A stretch of DNA of 64,000 nucleotides from an uncultured Clostridia bacterium (GTDB lineage Bacteria; Bacillota; Clostridia; Oscillospirales; Ruminococcaceae): positions 327,308 through 391,307 of the forward strand of contig CANRLH010000001.1 of assembly GCA_947631455.1 (NCBI GenBank), given 5' to 3'. A model generated the notes under the pieces. The model was not told the origin of the DNA. It ran no database searches and saw only the letters and a program-made list of their open reading frames with translations. Position numbers and translations under genes: made by a program. Within the stretch, counting starts at the first letter, position 1; every line of letters begins with the position of its first letter. This document shows, one piece after another, positions 49,380 through 58,824 of the stretch.

Positions 49380-50357
49380 ATGATAACGTATAAGATGACT
49401 GGTAAAGGATATGAGCTTGAGATGCCGTGTCTTTGCTTTGGAACGGCGGATTTTGACGACATAGAAAAGAAGGAGGACTACTTTTCACGGCTTGACAAAT
49501 ATGTTGAGTGCGGAGGAAACTGCATAGACACCGCAAGGGTATACTGTTCGTTTACGGAAGGCGGAGCGGACGTTTCCGAAAAGGTAATAGGCGAATGGAT
49601 GGAAAGCCGCAATAACAGGGACAAGATAATCCTGTGCACGAAGGGAGGACATCCACCGTTTAGTGATATGACAAAATCAAGGCTCACAAAAAGGGAGCTT
49701 GACAAAGATCTGTCTGAAAGTCTTGAGTATTTAAAGACGGATCACATTGATATTTACCTGCTTCACCGCGATGATACCTCTATCCCGGTAGAGGAAATAA
49801 TGCCGGTGCTATATGAATATGTCAAAAGTGGAAAGGTTCACTTTTTAGGAGCGTCAAACTGGGGAGTTGAAAGAATAGCGGAAGCGAACAGGTTTGCTGA
49901 AAAAAACGGTTACGAGCCGTTTAGGATAAGCCAGATAAATTACAGTCTTGCGCACACGAGCGCGAATATGTTTGAGGACAACACGCTTGTATGTATGGAT
50001 TTGAACCAGTACAACTGGTACAGGGACAATAACTTTCCCGTGATGGCGTTTTCGCCTCAGGCAAAGGGCTTTTTCACCAGAATCGCACAGGGATTGGGCG
50101 TTAAAAATCTTATGGAAGGAAGATTTGTTTCAACTGCAAATCTCGCCAGACTTTCAAGGGTAAAGCAATATTGCGAAAAGACAGGGCTTTCTCCTGCGGT
50201 TGTTACTCTTGCTTATCTTAACAGCCACGGCTTTCCCGTGACAAGCGTTTTTACCGCGAGCAGACTCGAGCACATAGCTGAGGATATGACTGCTCAGGAT
50301 ATTATTTTTGACAACAAAACCATCGCTTTTCTCGAAAATACAGGCGGAATAATCTGA
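49380..50357 (+). CDS. Aldo/keto reductase
   Basis: IDTARVYCSFTEGGADVSEKVIGEWM, LLHRDDTSIPVEEIM, LGASNWGVERI. Confidence 0.88.
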   Translation: MITYKMTGKGYELEMPCLCFGTADFDDIEKKEDYFSRLDKYVECGGNCIDTARVYCSFTEGGADVSEKVIGEWMESRNNRDKIILCTKGGHPPFSDMTKSRLTKRELDKDLSESLEYLKTDHIDIYLLHRDDTSIPVEEIMPVLYEYVKSGKVHFLGASNWGVERIAEANRFAEKNGYEPFRISQINYSLAHTSANMFEDNTLVCMDLNQYNWYRDNNFPVMAFSPQAKGFFTRIAQGLGVKNLMEGRFVSTANLARLSRVKQYCEKTGLSPAVVTLAYLNSHGFPVTSVFTASRLEHIAEDMTAQDIIFDNKTIAFLENTGGII

Positions 50358-50432
50358 TATATATTATACCTATATTCTCCAATATAAATTGCAGCAGTGC
50401 TTTTCTTAACGATTTTTTCCGTGAAAAACAAA

Positions 50433-50448
50433 TGTTTCACGTGAAACA
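50433..50448. promoter_or_regulatory. ParB/Spo0J-binding parS site (perfect palindrome)
   Basis: TGTTTCACGTGAAACA, identical to the known Firmicutes parS consensus, within a 24-bp palindrome caaatgtttcacgtgaaacatttg. Confidence 0.9.
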
Positions 50449-50580
50449 TTTGCGTTTTTTGTGGCTTTTGAAAAATCTTTCTGAAATGTATTGACTTTTG
50501 TCCTCGTTAGGATTATCATTTATATTGGAGCATAGTTTTCTTAATCAGCATATTATAAAATTGAAGGAGTTGAGATCTTA

Positions 50581-50670
50581 ATGGACGGCTATGTCGAAAG
50601 TAATAACATAGAGCCTCGAGGGAGTTTATTTTTTGACATTACTGTCCGTGATGTCTTGGCGAAAAAATAA
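50581..50670 (+). CDS. Candidate leader peptide upstream of mgtE
   Basis: gaaggag RBS then MDGYVESNNIEPRGSLFFDITVRDVLAKK*; read by eye. Confidence 0.45.
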   Translation: MDGYVESNNIEPRGSLFFDITVRDVLAKK

Positions 50671-50715
50671 GCTTTCTTAAGGGGCGTCCTGAAAAACGAA
50701 AAGGAGGATGCGCCA

Positions 50716-52092
50716 ATGGAAGAAACAAAGCTTTCAATAACTGAGCAGACCTTGATCTACATCGAAAACAGACAGTATACTCTGCTTAAAAATTACCTTT
50801 CAGAGCTTAATGCTGCCGATATTGCTGCGGCTCTGGAGGAGATAAACGACAGAGATCTGCCGCTCGTTTTCAGAATTTTGCCAAAGGATGAGGCTGCCGA
50901 AACATTTGCCTATATGGAGAGCGATACCAGACGTAAGCTGATAGATTCGTTTTCCGATAAAGAACTGAGAGAGGTCCTTGATGACCTGTATCTCGACGAT
51001 ACTGTTAACCTTATCGAAGAAATGCCCGCCAATGTCGTTTCGCGTATTTTGAGAAACACTGACTCAAAGACAAGAAAAAATATCAACGAGATATTGAAAT
51101 ATCCCGACGACAGCGCCGGAAGCATTATGACTATCGAATATGTATATCTCAACAAGGATATGACTATTTCTGAGGCGCTTGGGCATATTCGCTCGGTCGG
51201 CGTTGTGAAGGAGACAATCTATACCTGCTACGTTACTCAGAACAGACGGCTTGTCGGTGTGGTGAGCGTTTTAAATCTGTTGACTTCGTCCCCGGATACT
51301 AAAATCGAGGACATTATGGAGTCTAACGTGATTTACGTACATACAAATGACGACCAGGAGTTTGTCGCAAAGCAGATCGAAAAATATGATTTCCTTGCTA
51401 TACCCGTTGTGGACAACGAGGAGAGGATCGTCGGTATAATCACATTCGACGACGTTATCGACGTCATTCACAAGGAGGCTACCGAGGATATCTCCAAAAT
51501 GGCAGGTATTACTCCTAACGAGCACTCTTACTTTAATACCTCTGTGTTTCAGCACGCCAAAAGCCGCATTGGTTGGCTTTTGTTTCTGATGCTTTCTTCA
51601 ACACTGACCGGTATGGTCATAAATCACTATGAACACCTTATGGTGACCGTTCCGCTTTTGTTTTCATTCGTTCCGATGCTTACCGGAACCGGCGGTAACA
51701 GCGGCTCTCAGGCGGCTACGCTTATCATACGCGGCCTTTCTATGGACGAGATAAGCTTTAAGGATATTTTCAGGGTGATGTTCAAGGAGTTTCGGGTAGC
51801 TCTTTTGGTCTCGAGCGTTCTTGCAGTTGTTAACGGCGCAAGAATAGCCATTACCTATCGGCACAACGACGATGGTATAAACTCAGTTTTGCTTGGCGCA
51901 GCAATCGCAATTTCAATAGTGTTTGTTGTGGTGCTTGCAAAAACCGTGGGCTGCGTTTTGCCGATGCTCGCAAAAAAGCTTAAGCTTGACCCCGCGATTA
52001 TGGCCGCGCCGCTTATTTCAACTATCGTTGACGCCTGCGCTGTGTTTATCTATTGTAATGTTTGTATGCTGGTTTTTGATAATCTTTTATAG
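50716..52092 (+). CDS. mgtE: Magnesium transporter MgtE
   Basis: MgtE N-domain, CBS domains (IMESNVIYVHTNDDQEFVAKQI; IVGIITFDDVIDVI), TM motif PMLTGTGGNSGSQAATLIIRGL. Confidence 0.95.
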   Translation: MEETKLSITEQTLIYIENRQYTLLKNYLSELNAADIAAALEEINDRDLPLVFRILPKDEAAETFAYMESDTRRKLIDSFSDKELREVLDDLYLDDTVNLIEEMPANVVSRILRNTDSKTRKNINEILKYPDDSAGSIMTIEYVYLNKDMTISEALGHIRSVGVVKETIYTCYVTQNRRLVGVVSVLNLLTSSPDTKIEDIMESNVIYVHTNDDQEFVAKQIEKYDFLAIPVVDNEERIVGIITFDDVIDVIHKEATEDISKMAGITPNEHSYFNTSVFQHAKSRIGWLLFLMLSSTLTGMVINHYEHLMVTVPLLFSFVPMLTGTGGNSGSQAATLIIRGLSMDEISFKDIFRVMFKEFRVALLVSSVLAVVNGARIAITYRHNDDGINSVLLGAAIAISIVFVVVLAKTVGCVLPMLAKKLKLDPAIMAAPLISTIVDACAVFIYCNVCMLVFDNLL

Positions 52093-52284
52093 ATTTTTAT
52101 ACCAAAGTTTATGCAGTCTGTACGTGTGACAGGCTGCTTTTTAATCGGTGGTTATACTATATTACTTTTTTCGACAAAATTATTGTTTTTCTATTGACAA
52201 GTTTGTGAAAATGTGATAACATACTCTTGTAACTTATGCTGGAAAGAGTGATCTTTCTATTGGCTTTATTAGGGAGATTTTTTT

Positions 52285-52407
52285 ATGTGCAAACTGTCAT
52301 CTGGTAAAATTTTGTATAGGGGTAATTGTTGCCTGAATTGTGTATATTTTGCACAAAAATATTTTCCTAAATGTGATTTTTTTGTAATAAGGCGTAGTAT
52401 GCTTTAG
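52285..52407 (+). CDS. Small Cys-rich ORF, unknown function
   Basis: agggaga RBS then MCKLSSGKILYRGNCCLNCVYFAQKYFPKCDFFVIRRSML*; followed immediately by a terminator-like hairpin. Confidence 0.4.
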   Translation: MCKLSSGKILYRGNCCLNCVYFAQKYFPKCDFFVIRRSML

Positions 52408-52424
52408 GGCGTACTATGCCTTTT
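52389..52424 (+). terminator. Terminator-like hairpin
   Basis: aaggcgtagtatgctttagggcgtactatgcctttt. Confidence 0.6.
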
Positions 52425-52528
52425 CGTGTTGTTGGAGGTGATAACTGATAATTTATGAGAAACTTAAGTTTAATGTGTGAACTTAAGTTAATGTGTGGCT
52501 TAAAAAGCATAAATTTATCTAGGAGGAT

Positions 52529-55024
52529 ATGAAAATGAAATTAAAGAAAATGTTGTCATTGCTGGCAGCCGCGGCAATGGCAGTAACTGCACTGACAGTA
52601 TCGATGAGTGTGTCAGTCGTCAGTGCGGCTGATAGTTATGTTACATCAGGTAAAATCGGAGAAAATGCCAGTTGGGTTATAAATACTGACGACGTTTTAG
52701 TTATAAGCGGTCAAGGCGAAATTAATGGTTCTGGCGGCTGGGGATGGATAAATGGTTACAATACGCAATTGATAGATGAGGTAGTTGTCGAAGATGGTAT
52801 TACATCTGTGACTAACACGATATCTACTAATTGGGCGCTTATTGGTTCAATGAGTTGTTCATATGTTTCAAAGATTACATTACCTCCAAGCCTTACAAAA
52901 CTTCAAGGATGTCTTGATTTTGTAGGTTCTTTTAGGAGCCATCATTTAAAGGATATTTATATTTATTCTAAGAATATTACAGACACAGCTTATCATTCTT
53001 TGGGTTATCCAGTAGGAATAACTTGGCACGTATATAAGGATAGTGAAACGGATAAATCATTGAGAAATGATTTAGGTCTTACTGATGAAGATATAGAATA
53101 TATACCAGATAATGAAAAAATGCCAGCGATAACAAATAAAACTCCGGCACAAGTTGAACCGTTAACAAATACATCAGGACCGGCAGGACTTACATCAAAG
53201 TGGGAATGGAATGAATCAAGTAAAACTCTTACATTTAGTGGAACCGGTTATATTTATGGATATGGAGATAAAACTACTGATTTTACCGCTTATAAAAAAT
53301 ATGCTGAAACAACGGAGCATATAGTAATTAAACCAGGAATTACAAGTATTGGTCTGTATGGATTTATACAAACGGATACTTATGGATTTAATGGTGCATT
53401 CTGCAATTTTACAACATTAAAAGATGTTGAGTTACCTGACACTTTGAGGATAATCGGTGATGGTATATTTGGTAAATCCAATTTAACTAAAATTGAATTA
53501 CCTCAAACTGTTGAAAAAATAGGAGAGCGAGCTTTTGAATATACAGAACTAGAAGAAATTTCATTTTCTGAAAATATAAAATCTATGGGTCTGGGCGCAT
53601 TTAAGAATACAAAGCTTAAATCCATAAATCTTCATGAGGGAATGTCCATAGGCGGAGGTGCATTTGGGTCTTGTGAATCACTTAAGGAAGTAATAATTCC
53701 TCCAAATTGCACATATGAAAAAACGCGTGGACAAGGAGGATCTCGTGAACACGCAACATTTTCTTATTGCACAGGACTTGAAAAGGTAATAATAGAAGAC
53801 GGCGTAACTGATTTAGCAGCTGAATCAATGTTTAACGTCTGCACAGCACTTAAAGATGTATATTTTTATACTGATAGTTTGCAATCTATAATTGGTCCAA
53901 ATTCAGGTGTTTCTGCTGAATTATTATGTACATTTCCTACTTACAAAAACATAACATTTCATGTTGTAAAGGGCAGCAAAACCGAACAGACACTAAAAGA
54001 GGCAGGATATCTGACAGACGAGAACACGGAATACATAACAGATACTTCAGCGCTTGAAGCTGCAATTACAGAGGCTGAGGAAATAGACACAAGCAAATAT
54101 ACCGATGAAACGGTTGCTGCTCTTACAACGGCAGTTGAAAACGGAAAGGCACTGTTAGAAAATATAGACGCAACACAAGAGGCGGTTGACCAAGCGGTAA
54201 CAGCGGTAAAAGATGCAATTTCAGCACTTAAGGAAAAAGTTGAAGAGCCGACAGATGAACCTCCAACAGATGAGCCTCCAACAGATGAGCCAACTGAGCC
54301 GGAGACACAAGAGCCGACAACCGAGCCTGCTGACGTAACAGTATCAGTTACACCTGACAAGGCATATGCTATGCCCGGCGATGAGGTAACATATACTGTA
54401 CACGTTGACACCAAGAAGGTTCCGCTTTACACGGTTCAGATGAGACTTGTAATTCCTGAGGGAATGACATATGTTGAGAATTCCGGCGCGATCGTTGATG
54501 GAGTTCAGGCGAAACTCGGATACGACAATGTAGCATGGACAGAGCAGTCACTCATCATCAACGGATATGCTTCAGCACCGAACGCAGTAGACAGCTTTGA
54601 TCTTGCAACATTCAAGTGCAAGGTTGACGAGGGAGTAGCTGACGCAACAGAGTTAGCAATGGATTTAACATACCTTGAGTTTACAGAGGAAGGCTTTGCA
54701 AAGATCGCAAATGTAGCGGTAGCAGCAGGCGTTGTAACAGTAGGCGAGGATCCGAATCCGACAGAGCCGTCAACAGAGCCTACATCAGATGATACGACAC
54801 AGGCACCGACAAACGGCGGATCTACAACAACTCCGACAGATAAGCCGGCAGGTAACAACAATAATAATAACAACAATAACGGCAACAACGGTGGAGCAAA
54901 CGGCACAGGTACATCGGCAACGGACAAGCCTGTAAATACCGGAGCGCCGGCGGCAGTTGGACTGTCAGCATTCCTGGCAGCGGCGGCAATCGGTATTGTA
55001 GCGATGAAAAAGAAAAACAGATAA
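52529..55024 (+). CDS. Secreted surface protein: BspA-type LRR repeats, FIVAR-like module, Pro/Thr linker, cohesin-like domain, C-terminal cell-wall sorting-like tail
   Basis: Signal peptide; LRR_5-type repeats (LKDVELPDTLRIIGDGIFGKSNLTKIELPQTVEKIGERAFEYTELEEI); FIVAR-like segment; VSVTPDKAYAMPGDEVTYTVHVDTKKVPLYTVQMRLVIPEGM; tail PVNTGAPAAVGLSAFLAAAAIGIVAMKKKNR. Confidence 0.83.
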   Translation: MKMKLKKMLSLLAAAAMAVTALTVSMSVSVVSAADSYVTSGKIGENASWVINTDDVLVISGQGEINGSGGWGWINGYNTQLIDEVVVEDGITSVTNTISTNWALIGSMSCSYVSKITLPPSLTKLQGCLDFVGSFRSHHLKDIYIYSKNITDTAYHSLGYPVGITWHVYKDSETDKSLRNDLGLTDEDIEYIPDNEKMPAITNKTPAQVEPLTNTSGPAGLTSKWEWNESSKTLTFSGTGYIYGYGDKTTDFTAYKKYAETTEHIVIKPGITSIGLYGFIQTDTYGFNGAFCNFTTLKDVELPDTLRIIGDGIFGKSNLTKIELPQTVEKIGERAFEYTELEEISFSENIKSMGLGAFKNTKLKSINLHEGMSIGGGAFGSCESLKEVIIPPNCTYEKTRGQGGSREHATFSYCTGLEKVIIEDGVTDLAAESMFNVCTALKDVYFYTDSLQSIIGPNSGVSAELLCTFPTYKNITFHVVKGSKTEQTLKEAGYLTDENTEYITDTSALEAAITEAEEIDTSKYTDETVAALTTAVENGKALLENIDATQEAVDQAVTAVKDAISALKEKVEEPTDEPPTDEPPTDEPTEPETQEPTTEPADVTVSVTPDKAYAMPGDEVTYTVHVDTKKVPLYTVQMRLVIPEGMTYVENSGAIVDGVQAKLGYDNVAWTEQSLIINGYASAPNAVDSFDLATFKCKVDEGVADATELAMDLTYLEFTEEGFAKIANVAVAAGVVTVGEDPNPTEPSTEPTSDDTTQAPTNGGSTTTPTDKPAGNNNNNNNNNGNNGGANGTGTSATDKPVNTGAPAAVGLSAFLAAAAIGIVAMKKKNR
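54248..54290 (+). repeat. Short in-frame tandem repeat encoding (PTDEP)n
   Basis: ccgacagatgaacct/ccaacagatgagcct/ccaacagatgagcc. Confidence 0.8.
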
Positions 55025-55049
55025 GATATTTCTGCATAAGTTATGATGA

Positions 55050-55087
55050 AAAGAGCGGCAGACTTCTTTTTGAAGTCTGCCGCTTTT
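55050..55087 (+). terminator. Rho-independent terminator
   Basis: agcggcagacttctttttgaagtctgccgctttt. Confidence 0.85.
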
Positions 55088-55197
55088 CGGTGCGTAAATA
55101 CAATTTTACAAACGAAATAACTGCTTGTATAACAATAAAACCCCGAAAATGCGCAACAAACGCAAATTCGGGGTGTGATTTTAAGTGATATCGGCTT

Positions 55198-56199
55198 TTA
55201 CTTTTTCATAGCCTCTTCAACTGCAACTGCGCACGCAACGGTAGCGCCGACCATCGGGTTGTTGCCCATTCCGATAAGTCCCATCATTTCAACGTGAGCC
55301 GGAACTGAAGAGGAGCCTGCAAACTGAGCGTCAGAGTGCATTCTTCCCATGGTATCTGTCATACCGTATGAAGCGGGACCGGCAGCCATATTGTCAGGGT
55401 GAAGAGTTCTTCCCGTTCCGCCGCCGGATGCAACAGAAAAGTACTTTTTGCCCATTTCAGTGCATTCCTTTTTATAGGTTCCGGCAACAGGGTGCTGGAA
55501 ACGGGTCGGGTTTGTGGAGTTTCCTGTGATGGAAACGTCAACGCCTTCCTTGTGCATGATCGCAACGCCCTCTGTTACATCATTTGCACCATAGCAGTTT
55601 ACCTTGGCACGAAGTCCGTCTGAATATGCCTTGCGGAATACCTCCTTGACTTCACCGGTGTAGTAATCCATCTCGGTTTCAACGTATGTAAATCCGTTTA
55701 TGCGGGCGATTATCTGAGCGGCGTCCTTTCCGAGACCGTTGAGTATGACCCTAAGCGGCTCTTTTCTCACCTTGTTAGCTTTTTCTGCAATACCGATTGC
55801 GCCCTCAGCAGCGGCAAAAGATTCATGTCCTGCCAAGAATGCAAAGCACTTTGTGTCTTCCTCAAGAAGCATTTTTCCGAGATTTCCGTGACCCAGACCA
55901 ACCTTTCTCTGATCGGCAACTGATCCGGGTATGCAGAACGCCTGAAGACCTTCTCCGATCGCAGCGGCAGCATCGGCAGCTCTTGTGCAGCCCTTCTTTA
56001 TAGCTATTGCACAGCCGACTGTGTAAGCCCACTTAGCGTTCTCAAAACATATCGGCTGAATGCTTTCAACCTGCTTATAGATGTCAAGTCCTTTTTCCTT
56101 GGTGATCTCAGCGCACTCCTCAATAGACTTGATACCATACTGCTCTAAAACAGCAAGGATTTGTTTTTCTCTTCTTTCAAATGATTCAAATAAAGCCAT
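55198..56199 (-). CDS. GGGtGRT-family protein
   Basis: SVASGGGTGRTLHPDNMAAGPASYG signature; start moved to MALFESFERREK at 56199. Confidence 0.85.
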   Translation of the reverse strand: MALFESFERREKQILAVLEQYGIKSIEECAEITKEKGLDIYKQVESIQPICFENAKWAYTVGCAIAIKKGCTRAADAAAAIGEGLQAFCIPGSVADQRKVGLGHGNLGKMLLEEDTKCFAFLAGHESFAAAEGAIGIAEKANKVRKEPLRVILNGLGKDAAQIIARINGFTYVETEMDYYTGEVKEVFRKAYSDGLRAKVNCYGANDVTEGVAIMHKEGVDVSITGNSTNPTRFQHPVAGTYKKECTEMGKKYFSVASGGGTGRTLHPDNMAAGPASYGMTDTMGRMHSDAQFAGSSSVPAHVEMMGLIGMGNNPMVGATVACAVAVEEAMKK

Positions 56200-56212
56200 T
56201 TTAAAATCCTCC

Positions 56213-56905
56213 CTATTCCTTTCTAGGATCGACGATCTTAACAGCGTCGCCGACTCTGCCGTACTGACCCTGAGCCTTTTCAAATGCGGTGTTTGCATCA
56301 TCGCCTGACTTGATGAAATCCATCATCTTGCCGAAGTTTACGAACTTGTATCCGATGATCTCGTTGTCTTCGTTAAGGGCGATGCCAGTTACGTATCCGT
56401 CTGTCATTTCAAGGTAACGAGGACCCTTCTTAAGCGTTCCATACATTGTTCCAACCTGTGAGCGAAGTCCCTTTCCGAGATCCTCTAGACCGGCACCTAT
56501 CGCAAGACCGTCCTCAGAGAATGCGCTCTGCGTTCTTCCGTAAACTATCTGGAGGAAGAGCTCTCTCATTGCAGTGTTGATAGCGTCGCAGACAAGGTCT
56601 GTATTTAACGCCTCAAGTATTGTTCTTCCGGGAAGTATTTCGGATGCCATTGCTGCGGAATGGGTCATACCCGAGCAGCCGATCGTTTCTACAAGCGCCT
56701 CCTGAATAACTCCTTCTTTTACATTAAGTGTAAGCTTGCAGGTACCCTGCTGCGGTGCGCACCAGCCAATGCCATGCGTAAAGCCTGAGATATCTTTTAT
56801 TTCCTTAGCTTTTACCCACTTAGCTTCTTCCGGTATCGGAGCTGCGCCGTGCGCTACGCCCTGAGCTACCGGACACATTGTTTCAACTTCGTGTGAATAG
56901 ATCAT
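56213..56905 (-). CDS. NifU-like iron-sulfur cluster assembly scaffold-like protein
   Basis: GIGWCAPQQGTCKLTLNVKEGVIQEALVETIGCSGMTHSAAMASEI; paired with the GGGtGRT protein. Confidence 0.8.
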   Translation of the reverse strand: MIYSHEVETMCPVAQGVAHGAAPIPEEAKWVKAKEIKDISGFTHGIGWCAPQQGTCKLTLNVKEGVIQEALVETIGCSGMTHSAAMASEILPGRTILEALNTDLVCDAINTAMRELFLQIVYGRTQSAFSEDGLAIGAGLEDLGKGLRSQVGTMYGTLKKGPRYLEMTDGYVTGIALNEDNEIIGYKFVNFGKMMDFIKSGDDANTAFEKAQGQYGRVGDAVKIVDPRKE

Positions 56906-57336
56906 AAGTTAGATAACTCCTCTCAAAAATAATAGTATTTTCATACGCCTATATTATACATCATATTGTTATTTTTGACAAGAGCTTTTCACAAAAAATG
57001 TAAACTGTGATTCCGCGTAAGCATTATTTACATTACATTTGATACGCAGTTTAAAAGTCTTTCTTATGGTTCTTATGGTTTCATCAGGGCGCGACATTTT
57101 ATGGCGACCCTCAACAGCCATACATGATAAAACTCTGCTCGTTTTTGGGTTGCGGTCTTGCCATATCTCAGACAGCAGGTCACAAATACGCCGTCAATTT
57201 ATAATCTCCCGATTCGGGCGTAAAGTGCGTATGTCTAAACGCTTTGCAGGCATAAAAAAGAGCAGGAAAGAATACTAAATATGATTAACTATTCTTTTTC
57301 TATATTGAACGAAATGCAATAATACATGAGCCGTGT

Positions 57337-57681
57337 TTATTGCAAGCTCATTTCAATACACTTCAAAAAATTGAATAGAGATATTATCTTATATGTGATT
57401 CTATATTGTTCATTTGGTGGTGCAACAGCAATAAGAGTTCGACGCATATTTTCCTGCGTTAGTTTCAATCTTGTGGCACCTGTTGCTCCATAATAGGGGA
57501 ATAATTGCTCTTGTGTTTTTCCAATTATTCGCTTTTCTCTCTGAAAGACTTATTGGAATCCGTTGATTATCGAAAATAGTGACAATGTTGCAAAGCCTAC
57601 ATCAACACCAATTATCCGGTATTTCAAACGGAATCTCATCATCAATGCAGGTCACCTGTTCCACAATCTTCTCAAAATAAT
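57337..57681 (-). pseudogene. Degenerate hsdS (type I specificity subunit) fragment
   Basis: Minus-strand translation EKIVEQVTCIDDEIPFEIPDNWC*CRLCNIVTIFDNQRIPISLSER then, in a shifted frame, KRIIGKTQEQLFPYYGATGATRLKLTQENMRRTLIAVAPPNEQYRITYKIISLF. This matches HsdS TRD and C-terminal conserved segments; it carries an internal stop, a frameshift and a deletion. Confidence 0.75.
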
Positions 57682-57699
57682 AGAAAGACACACTTCTCT

Positions 57700-57740
57700 G
57701 TTATAATATTGTCAGCGGAACACCGCAAAAATATTATAAC
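57700..57740. promoter_or_regulatory. 11-bp perfect inverted repeat with nested GCGG/CCGC hairpin upstream of the recombinase gene
   Basis: gttataatatt-gtca-gcgg-aaca-ccgc-aaa-aatattataac. Confidence 0.55.
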
Positions 57741-57752
57741 GGAGGTCTTATT

Positions 57753-58562
57753 ATGAAGACACAAACAACTTTTGAGGAACACCTTAGAAAGAGTAATCTT
57801 TCTGGTAACACGATCACAGTGTACCTTTGGACGGTGGATTATTTCAATGCTCACTATGACGCGCTGACAAAAGAAAATTTATTGGCGTACAAGGGTTATC
57901 TGATGGAGTTCTTTAAACCCAAAACGGTCAATCTTAGGATACAGGCGATGAACAAGTATCTGACGTTTCTGGGCAAGGAGCGGTTGCAGCTTAAAACTGT
58001 AAAAGTACAACAGAAAAACTTTTTGGAAAACGTGATCAGTAACGCCGATTACAATTTTCTAAAAAAGCAGCTAAAGAAAGACGGCAACATGGAATGGTAC
58101 TTTGTTGTCTGGTATCTGGCAGCCACCGGTGCGAGAGTCAGCGAGCTGATCCAAATCAAAATCGAACATATCCAGATCGGATATTTTGATTTATACACTA
58201 AGGGAGGTAAACTGCGAAGATTATACATACCGAAGAAACTACGAGAAGAAACACTTGAATGGCTGGAGGAAATACACCGTTCCTCTGGCTATCTGTTCCT
58301 TAACCGCTATGGTGACCGCATTACAACAAGGGGCATTTCCCAACAGTTGAAAAACTATGCAGACAAATACGGACTTGACAAAAAGGTAGTATATCCCCAT
58401 TCATTTCGCCATCGCTATGCAAAGAATTTTCTTGAAAAATATAACGATATTGCTTTGCTCGCTGACCTTATGGGACATGAGAGCATTGAGACAACGAGAA
58501 TTTATCTGCGCCGCACTGCAAGCGAGCAGCAAGCACTGGTTGATAAAATAGTGACTTGGTAA
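57753..58562 (+). CDS. Tyrosine recombinase/integrase
   Basis: ATGARVSELIQIKIEHI, HSFRHRYAKNFLEKYNDIALLADLMGHESIETTRIYLRR: R..HxxR..H/W..Y catalytic set. Confidence 0.92.
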   Translation: MKTQTTFEEHLRKSNLSGNTITVYLWTVDYFNAHYDALTKENLLAYKGYLMEFFKPKTVNLRIQAMNKYLTFLGKERLQLKTVKVQQKNFLENVISNADYNFLKKQLKKDGNMEWYFVVWYLAATGARVSELIQIKIEHIQIGYFDLYTKGGKLRRLYIPKKLREETLEWLEEIHRSSGYLFLNRYGDRITTRGISQQLKNYADKYGLDKKVVYPHSFRHRYAKNFLEKYNDIALLADLMGHESIETTRIYLRRTASEQQALVDKIVTW

Positions 58563-58572
58563 AAAAAGAATC

Positions 58573-58602
58573 AGCCACTCTCCGCCATAAGAGAGTGGCT
58601 GT
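58573..58602 (+). terminator. Terminator hairpin after the recombinase gene
   Basis: cagccactctccgccataagagagtggctg. Confidence 0.65.
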
Positions 58603-58824
58603 GTTTATGAAAGGTTTTCTGAGATTTCTTCAAGCGTAGAAAAATAGAATTTGATTGTTGCCACGATGCGATGTTATTCAGTGAGCGGAGGCAATAGAAA
58701 TGGAATATATGGATAAGAATATTTTGGGTTAAGTGTTTTATTGTTACGCCATTGCTTATTCGCTTAAGATATCCTATGCTCTCTAAATAAAGCATGGTAT
58801 ATACAAAAAACTGGGCATCGCAAC

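Noticed and set aside
50360-50715. M-box/YkoK riboswitch upstream of mgtE
   Set aside because: I could not recognise the conserved M-box core by eye; an Infernal scan would be needed. The clear elements are parS and a short ORF.
53959-54927. Antisense ORFs over the surface-protein gene (Ser/Val-rich, poly-Leu)
   Set aside because: Low-complexity mirror of the Pro/Thr/Asn-rich linker; the + strand product is clearly the real one.
57337-57681. First read as an IS605 TnpB remnant (GVDVGFATL in one minus frame)
   Set aside because: A different minus frame gives much better and longer agreement with HsdS (DEIPFEIPDNW, PYYGATGA, APPNEQYRI).
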